This document shows positions 56,645-64,000 of a stretch of 64,000 nucleotides of DNA, one piece after another. The stretch is taken from positions 2,464,001 to 2,528,000 of the forward strand of contig OX467088.1 of NCBI GenBank assembly GCA_950106755.1, written 5' to 3'. The number at the start of each line of letters is the position of its first letter. The stretch's first letter is position 1. The DNA comes from Climacium dendroides (Eukaryota; Streptophyta; Bryopsida; Hypnales; Climaciaceae). The notes under the pieces are model-generated. The model ran no database searches. It was not told where the DNA came from and was given only the letters and a program-made list of their open reading frames with translations. A program made the translations under genes and the position numbers.

Positions 56645-59542
56645 TCATGTATATGAAGCCAAACTCTGGTTGATGATTTCGATTTGAACTGTAGGGATCT
56701 TGATTCTGCATTGGCGAGTACCTCTTCTGTTTTGAGACTTCCATGCTGTAATTAAAGCATTTGTTGTCTCCCACGCAGGTTCTTCGGTTTCATCAACCCT
56801 CCAAAGCAAACCTCTATCACTATCCCATCCTTCATAGAAGTCTTGAACTTCTTGATTGCGTGATGTTGGCCGAAAGTATTGAATGTGCACACAGTTTGGT
56901 TTCTCGGGGTTAGAGTTTGGATCAGACAATGCTTTGGCAATCCAAACTGGTCTGCTGTCACCGTCTGCAGGACGAACTGCAACAAAATGCCCTTCGTATA
57001 CATCTCGAGCAACCCTAAAGGATGGTTGTGGACGATCCCTCAAGGGCCCAACATAAGGCTCATCTTCTCCATGCTCTTCGAGATCTTCACCATCTTCGTC
57101 TAAATGATCAGCTTCTGTCACTTGAATACGAGTAGTTGGCTAGAAACCGTCTTTTAGAGCACTAGAAGTAGGAAGTGGCTCTTGAAGAGTTGCCTTTACA
57201 CCACGCCAATAGCGCACCACATTCTCATAGCGCCTACGATGTTCTCCACTCACGTCTGCTCTGCACAAGTCGTCCCAATAGTTTATGAATCCTGATAAAC
57301 CTTTGACAATGTCATTGACACCTTTCATTGGGTTGAGTGGTACTGGCAAGGCACACCACGTGGCCACAGACTCCGTCTTTCATCGTCTTCTTTCCACAAC
57401 TTAATGGCTTGACCGTGCCTGCCTAACCAGTTTTCATCCGTGCACTTCAACTTGTACTTCATGACTGGGCATCCAACAGAGTCTAGGTAGAACTTCACTT
57501 GTTGCGGTCTTGTGTGTCCCACAAGGATTTCATCACCATCCATCCATTTTCCTGCAATGAAACGCTTGAAATCAGGCACCTCCTCTATGAGGTGAGGGAT
57601 AGTAGGAATAGACTCAACATCCATGAATGACCTCATGAGCGCCGGGATTGTTAGAAAGTTCTCCTTCTTCAACAGCATGCTCCATCTTCCAAACAATGCG
57701 TCAATGTCGTCGTGTGTGTGACCAACAATCATGAAGTTGACATACACTTCTCTGAAGATCTTGTTAGCAACAAGTAGAGATCAGAAACAGAAAACATATC
57801 TATTCTTGTCGCCGCTGATGGCATTGTCCATTTGCACATTCAAAATAGGAGGCAAAGGCACTGCTGGAACTGCATTCATTGGAGGTGGTGGCAGTGACGC
57901 GTCGCACATTTCTTTACCCTACAGCACTGCCCTGAACAAATTTGAAGACCCTGACCCAGAAAATAATTGCCGAGAAGAAGACTTCGATGGCAATTCCAGA
58001 TCCCGCAACAACTTTGCCATAGAACCAATTGTATAGTTTGAATCGTGTTTAAAGAGATCCAAACCATAATGTGCGTAACGCACATCTCCATGACCATGAG
58101 CAATCATGCCAGTGACAGACACAGGCAATTTCACAAGGCCATCAAGCTCCTTACTCCTGTGGGAAAAGACTGGAGAAGCAGTCTTTGCATGATCCATCTT
58201 GTCGTGCATAACTGTGAGGCATTCGTGTGGAAAAGCTACTGAACGGTGACGGTTTGCATAATACAACTCCCGATGAGCTCGAGCAATCTCATTGTGCCTA
58301 TCCAACTTCCGAGAATACTTCAATTCATTGTGAGACCCACTTATAGCACCCTTCTTGAGGTCTTGCAATTTGTCACACGTGCCACATCACGCAAAATTGT
58401 CTCCAAGTTTCTTCACCTCATACTCAGGGAACTTACAGCACCTAATCTTACTTAAGTTCAAAGCTGACACCTCACTTAGTCCAAAAACAACATTGACATC
58501 ATTGAGTTCTTTCATCTTACCCTTCCACTGGAAGGTGGAAGGTAGGATCTTGGCCACAACTTTCTCTCCTGACTTCAGGGTCTTCGTACGATGAGGCATG
58601 TGATCTGCCTCTTTCTCCAGAATGCACTTCAATGTTGCTATAGCTTGTTGAGTGTGTTTCCTTGGTTTCACCGTTCCCTTATTGCCATGGTCCTTTGCCT
58701 CTCGACTACGCCTCATGTACGATTGGTAGCGATAGAATGTGGCCTCAGGGACCCCAGCTATATGCATCCACGCTCGCATACATACCGGTGTATTGTCAAT
58801 TGACACCATTCGTCTACCACGCTCGTCAACATGCACTTGCCTATGCACATCCATTTTCATGTAGGTCCTATGTTTGAACGTGGAGTTGTGATACATGCGT
58901 TCACGAAAGGCTCGAATCTTATCCCTAGGAAATGGCTGAACACAGTTGCGACTACAACATATTTTAGTAGACACTGCATGGATGGAATCTTGAGTAAGCA
59001 ACTCCTTCGATTTCAAATTTGTTTCACGGGGCGCATTTCGGACCATATTTGTGTATGGTCTCGAAGACTTTGAAGAGGGCGGATTTAAGAGAGCTTGTTG
59101 GAGACAATTGAATTTGTCCCTAGCCTCATGGTCTCTAAGGCTAGCTCCACGACAGTGGACAAGATGAATAGGCCAAGCCAACAATGAGCACACCTGTTCC
59201 TCTAGTAGGTCCTCTTCGCTATGTGTTTTGGAGATGTGGATCACCACGTGGGTGTCACCAAGAGGGCCATTGGCACCCAAAATGAGGTCAGAGTTCACAC
59301 TATGACAGACACCTTCACCCACAAGCACTCCAGCCTCATTGTACAAGGTGACAACTCGAGTATTCCAAAGCCGACGCGGTAGACCTTCGCATTCCGGGAC
59401 CCCAACATTCATTGCTTCGACATTCTGAAATTCGTCTTCTGAAGATGCCATAAAATCCTCTTCATCATGTCTGAATTCACTGGATTCAGAACCCGATGAC
59501 ATGTCCATGTCATCAGGGTCATCTATAGTATCCATGGATACC
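56645..59542 (-). pseudogene. DUF7869-type transposase-like gene, copy 3 (nearly full length)
   Basis: After an acceptor (TTTTTACAG) the exon opens at 59542, with ATG at 59535 (MDTIDDPDDMDMSSGSES). Residues from ECEGLPRRLW to HCRGASLRDH form the DUF8039-like domain. Next come ICCSRNCVQPFPRDK, a GVPEATFYRY helix and CGTCDKLQDL. The acidic triad follows: HDKMDHAK (about 58200), QMDN (about 57830) and GHTHDDIDALF (about 57720-57690). A 330-residue C-terminal part ends NQSLASYT at 56645. Four premature stops lie in otherwise continuous frame: at about 58388 (R in copy 1), about 57918 (Q likely), about 57785 (W) and about 57140 (W). There is also one small frameshift near 57350. All four stops are C-to-T or G-to-A type. 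It is the best template for the family in this window; a DDD/E nuclease is inferred. Confidence 0.8.
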
Positions 59543-59605
59543 TGTAAAAATGCAATGTGAAATAGGGTAAGTGAATTGAAGCATAGATCATGCAATTTCA
59601 TTCAT

Positions 59606-60416
59606 GTTCAGGTCGACCCGACCTGAATGACCAAATGTTATAGCTACATCTATGACAGCAACGAACCTATTTGCTGAAGCCTAGGTTTCAACTGCAATTG
59701 ACATCATTCATTATAATTTCTTATAAATTCAGATATATGTAAACACTGTTTTCAGGTCGAATCGATCTGAAGTGTCTGACCCCTGTCTTGTATAATTTTT
59801 GTCAGCCGAAAATATAAATGTAAGAAGACTGAGTACAATCCTGAACTTCAGGTCGGATCGACCTGAAGTGTCCCTTGTACTCTGAGATAATGATCCCATC
59901 TTCATCTGTTAAATTCGACAGGGAATTCCCAATTTTATTCCTTTAAAAATCTCGAACTTCTCGAACTGAAGTCTGTGATGGGAGTACCCACACTTCAGAT
60001 CAAACCAACCTAAAATGAGGACTTGCAGTGAGCCAAATCCCATTTGCACACTATTATCATTACGTACAGAATTCTTGGTGACTGAATCTGTGCATATCGG
60101 GAATTTCAGCAGGACATCTACGAGATTTTCACTTGAACGAAATTACAATTATAGATACGGTTTAGGTCGACTCGATCTGAATTGCCATGTATACCATTTC
60201 ATAAATGATATTCGATGACAGAACTATTCAATCTACCTAGGATACGTTTCAGATTACTTCAATAACTATCATATGGGTCAGTTCAGGTCGAGTCGACCTG
60301 AATTGCATGAACGAATGACTAATGTAGACAATCTCACATTCAGGTCGACTCGACCTGAATGGCATTACAATTACTCATGTACCGTTGTTCGTATTCAGGT
60401 CGACTCGACCTAAATA
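59606..60416. promoter_or_regulatory. Palindrome family B array upstream of DUF7869 copy 3
   Basis: Eight copies of TCAGGTCGACTCGACCTGA and variants are centred near 59617, 59761, 59857, 60002 (weak), 60171, 60292, 60349 and 60404. Three have nearly perfect 10-bp arms. The first lies about 65 bp upstream of the acceptor before the start codon, so the array spans the probable leader intron and promoter, as array A2 does for copy 1. Families A and B share the outer pattern TTYAGG...CCTRAA but differ in the core. Confidence 0.85.
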
Positions 60417-61350
60417 GTTCCGGATTTCTCGGACATTGTGTTGCCAGTCTCGTAGTAACTGTGATCTCGTGTTCTGGGTTTCTCGGCGAGATAATCGGGC
60501 ACTGCACTCTCAGAATTCTGCAACTCAGATGTCGAAAACTGAACATTGAATAAAGACCTTGTCACCAAAAATTGAGGAAGCCCAAAACTCATAATCGTGC
60601 AACTCGATTTTCAGTAATAAACGTTGGAAACACACGCACTCTACCAACTTCAGCAACTAGGAACTCGACAATAGATGGCAGCGCTAAAAGAAACATTATA
60701 CACACTCAGAAAACTACTATGTGCTTACAAAGTAACTATGTCCAATCCATTGAATGAAAATGTTTGAAAATGCTAAAGGCTTCTAACCTGAGGACATACG
60801 GAAGGCAACAAGCGTGTTCACCAAGATCCTCGAAGCGCAATACTCCGACACTCTAGATAGTACAAGTACAGAAGTTGATAGAGTTCAGTAATGACATGAG
60901 AGAAGTGAAATCTCGCATGAACGTCCATGCATTCGCGACGGAGAAGGAGAGTACCCTAATGCGTGCGGACGCAACAACATTCAAAACAATTTTGGCGGCA
61001 ATGTGTAGGCGCGAATGCGAAGGCGGGAGCTATAGGACGGAATTTGAAAATCCTGAACTCCTTCCTTAAATTCCTTTGATTTTTTATTCCCGCCTACACT
61101 GTTCATGACAGAAATAGGCACTGACAGCTATTAAGTACTTATGAGGTTGCTTTCTTGCACCGTTAAGTACTAATTTCTAGATTCTTTTTGTAACAGAATC
61201 TAGGCAAGAGATCTTCATTGTCTTTTTTTCTTTTGCAATTTCTGGAAGTCAATTTGATTTTGCTGAAGTTAGGGTCTGTTTGTAAATTTAGACAAGCACA
61301 ACCTTTTGCACCACCCAAGTATTTGCATGTGATTTTATCAATAAGAGTTT
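60417..61350. other. 5' flank of DUF7869 copy 3; no gene
   Basis: No recognisable coding exon. Short open frames at 60572-60757 and 60875-61069 have no domain. The element's 5' end probably lies here but no terminal repeat was found. Confidence 0.5.
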
Positions 61351-61437
61351 TACGGTTTAGGGTTTAGGGTTTAGGCTTTTCAGGGTTTAGGATCTTTAGG
61401 GTTTAGGGTCTCTAGGGTTTAGGGTCTCGGATTCAGG
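61351..61437 (+). repeat. Interstitial telomere-like TTTAGGG tract
   Basis: Eight or so GGGTTTA-type units with interruptions (TTTTCAGGG, TCTTTAGGG, TCTCTAGGG). Orientation is opposite to the tracts at 2660, 7681 and 23666. Confidence 0.85.
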
Positions 61438-61587
61438 TATTTTTGTAGATTAATAAATCATTTCATATCATGTTTTTGAAATATTGAACAAATATTTAAT
61501 TTAGAAGTGAATTCAAGGTTTTAGTACACACTAAGGAATTATACTGCATGCACTTTCAAATTCTTTTTATAATGTTCGCAATATTAA

Positions 61588-62390
61588 TTTTTCCATGAAT
61601 CCGAATTATTTCGTAGAGATTTGCAACTTGTGTGTTATTTTTTCGGACATGCTTCCACGTCAAATCGATACAAATTAATGGTTTGGTTTGTATTAATTAC
61701 AACATCAATCCTAAAGTATTTTTTTGGAAACTCATTTGAAAAAGTGTGGGAAGCAATAGGGTTGTCTTAAAATTAAGTTTTTCCATGAATTCTAATTATT
61801 TTGAAGATTTGCAACTTGTGTGTTACGTTTTTGGACATGCTTGCACGTCAAACCAATATAATTTATTGGTTTGGGTTCTATTAAATACAGCATGATTTTT
61901 AAGGTATTTGTTTTGAAATCCATTTCAAATGAAGAAGACAACGTAGGAAAGCAATAGGATTGTCTTAAAATTAAGTTTTTCCATGAATCCTAATTATTTT
62001 GAACATTTGCAACTTGTGTGTTACGTTTTTGGACATGCTTGAACCCTAAACCAATATAATTGATTGGTTTGGGTTATATTAAATACAGCATGATTTTTAG
62101 AGTATTTGTTTTGAAATCCATTTCAAATGAAGAAGACAACGTAGGAAAGCAATAGGATTGTCTTAAAATTAAGTTTTTCCATGAATCCTAATTATTTTGA
62201 ACATTTGCAACTTGTGTGTTACGTTTTTGGACATGCTTGAACCCTAAACCAATATAATTTATTGGTTTGGGTTATATTAAATACAGCATGATTTTTAGAG
62301 TATTTGTTTTGAAATCCATTTCAAATGAAGAAGACAGCGTAGGAAAGCAATAGGGTTGTCTTAAAATTAAGTTTTTCCATGAATCCTAAT
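61588..62390. repeat. 198-bp tandem repeat, four units
   Basis: Units begin TTTTTCCATGAATCC at 61588, 61778, 61976, 62174 and 62372 (partial), with periods of 190, 198, 198 and 198 bp. The units at 61976 and 62174 are nearly identical; the first is the most diverged. Each contains TTTGCAACTTGTGTGTTACG, GGACATGCTT and TTGGTTTGGGTTATATTAAA blocks. Unit length is in the range of plant satellite DNA. Confidence 0.9.
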
Positions 62391-64000
62391 TCATTCATCA
62401 TTAGAATTTTATAAGAATTGTTGTGTAAAACTTTCAAATAAATCTTCAAATAAAAATCTCAAAAACTTTCTGAAGAACTTAATTCTTTTGGAATCCAAAA
62501 TCACTTCAATTGAATGAATTTCTCAAAATTATTTAGTAGTAGCAATAGAAGATTGAAATCATAAAAACTCACAGCTCACAAAAGAACAAAATCATAGAAG
62601 TGCACAGGAGTGTAAAGCCAAGAGAAGTAATGGATTTGCTACCTCTATAATATCATTCTATGGATCGTCTTTAATATCACCTTCATTTCAACAACTATAT
62701 TATGTCTATAATATCACCCGGTGGAAAAAGTGATATTATAAAACTGATTGTTGGAGATCAACTCATGGTGTACAAGTGAAAGGTCAATATGAACGTTTAC
62801 CTTGTGGTTATGATATTTGATTCCTAATTGTATTCATCTGATTTTAATTCTTGTATGATTTGAATATTGTTTGAGGAATTCTCTTCTCCGTTTTCAAATG
62901 AAATTAAACTTCTGTAACTCTCATTTCGGTGGAATACTCTCATTTTAATGAATATTACGTTATGACTAATAGTGAGCAAAATTTGTGGTGATTGTTTTTG
63001 TGTTATTTCAAAGTAATCAATAAGAATTTGTATATAGAATTGTTTTGATGGCTAGTCACTCCAAGGTTCATCGTGAAGAGTGCTAGGATGGTGAATAATT
63101 ATAAATAAGCTAAGAATTCTACCGCCATAAAGAAATTCATATGTATAATTCAAATTATAAATAAAGTTTCCCTAAAAATTTATATTGAAATCTTTAGGAA
63201 CATTGGAGTGGTCTGAAGGTCTTTGACCAAGGGTGTCAGTTAAGTTTTTATATGGAATTCATAAGTGCTCTTTCAGTTTTTTTAGAATTACATCAATTAT
63301 GTTACACAATAAAAAGGGGTAATTACTACAGTCAGTACCAATTCATCTAAGGAAACTATTAGGCAATCGTTCTTATAGTATGCACTTAATGCCTAGAACA
63401 AAATTGCAACTAATAATGATCGAATTTTTTTTGTTAAAATGGGAGGTCTCTAGCAGTAGTCAGTATACAAATGAAAGTTCGTACACCTTACTAAAGCCAA
63501 TGATTTAGATAGTGAAAAAAAGAATGATTTCCAAATGAAGAAATCAATATTTAAAGATTAAAAGGTAAAGGATTCACTTCCAATTCCCGTTAAAAAATTT
63601 AGGAATGAAAATATGTATTCTACATAGGTTTTCATGTGAGGAAGCTTTTAGGTATCATTGGGATTGAATTTGAAGGATTGACTATCGTGGTTAAGTACAA
63701 AAAATGTTACGTTATTCAAATGAAGTTTTGTGATATTAAAGTTTGTAAACAAACTTTTTAGGGGTTTTGTTTCAACTAGAGGTCGGCGCTTGCTATGCTA
63801 CGCATTCATCATTATAATTTTATAATTTTTTTATATATTAGATAGAATGCAGAACAAAAATTTCAATAAATCTTCAAATAAAAATGACTAAAATCTTTGT
63901 ATAATTTTTTTTAAAAGTAAGCATATATTGAAATGTACAATAGAAATTTATTGAATGATGAATGAAACATATGCAATGGTAAATACTATAAAAGATACAC
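62391..64000. repeat. AT-rich DNA with dispersed-repeat copies
   Basis: 62440-62760 repeats the order of blocks at 6690-7010: ctcaaaaactt, aatccaaaatca, catagaagtgca, aatatcacc, then 'agtgatatta'. At 63781 the GGTCGGCGCTTGCTATGCTA start motif of the same family recurs, followed by a copy that runs off the window. The rest is AT-rich without a gene. Confidence 0.6.

Overview
This window looks like nuclear, transposon-rich DNA of a plant (streptophyte). It carries TTTAGGG/CCCTAAA-type interstitial telomere repeats, spliced genes with GT-AG introns, a CACTA element, a Mutator-like (MULE) element and tRNA-derived SINEs. The transposase type seen three times (DUF7869-like, from memory) is one I associate with bryophytes, charophytes and other non-flowering lineages. 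A liverwort or moss is plausible, but I cannot name the species. I see no convincing host gene, rRNA, functional tRNA, CRISPR array or organellar segment.

Layout. 0.1-2.5 kb: a minus-strand gene fragment, then an array of palindromes (family A). 2.5-8.7 kb: AT-rich DNA with telomere-like tracts, minisatellite and a dispersed repeat. 8.7-18.8 kb: a second family-A array leading into a plus-strand DUF7869-type transposase. That gene is split by a 1,995-bp CACTA element (3-bp TSD) and by a 3.4-kb CCGGA-rich retroposon (about 11-bp TSD), and is followed by an antisense SINE. 19.0-21.8 kb: a 5'-truncated retroposon copy and a broken RING-finger gene. 24.5-27.1 kb: a decayed minus-strand DUF7869-type gene with its own palindrome (family E). 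28.0-29.5 kb: a broken charged-protein gene and a third retroposon fragment. 30.0-34.7 kb continuing at 53.7-55.8 kb: a decayed gene with a ParB-like domain and a methyltransferase-like domain, with palindrome family C. It is split by a fourth retroposon copy (34.7-38.1 kb), and a 15.6-kb MULE (38,119-53,693, 10-bp TSD) sits at the edge of that copy. 56.0-60.4 kb: a minus-strand DUF7869-type gene with antisense SINE and palindrome family B. 61.3-62.4 kb: telomere-like repeats and a 198-bp tandem repeat.

The most interesting object is the 15.6-kb MULE. It carries a SWIM-finger transposase, broken by stops, and a divergent gene of about 12 exons whose splice junctions are almost all in phase. 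That gene encodes a ParB-like (DGNHR) region plus a permuted DNA-methyltransferase-like fold whose catalytic DPPY motif is replaced. A decayed paralogue of the gene lies in the neighbouring older element. Several element lineages here carry their own 16-23 bp palindrome, repeated in arrays over leader introns, promoters or first introns. This resembles the VANC/target-motif system of Arabidopsis VANDAL MULEs, in which an element-encoded anti-silencing protein recognises family-specific motif arrays. Applying that idea here is inference.

The transposase genes are dying mostly by nonsense changes that look like C-to-T deamination, which fits heavy cytosine methylation. The one accessory gene that looks intact is the ParB/methyltransferase-like gene.
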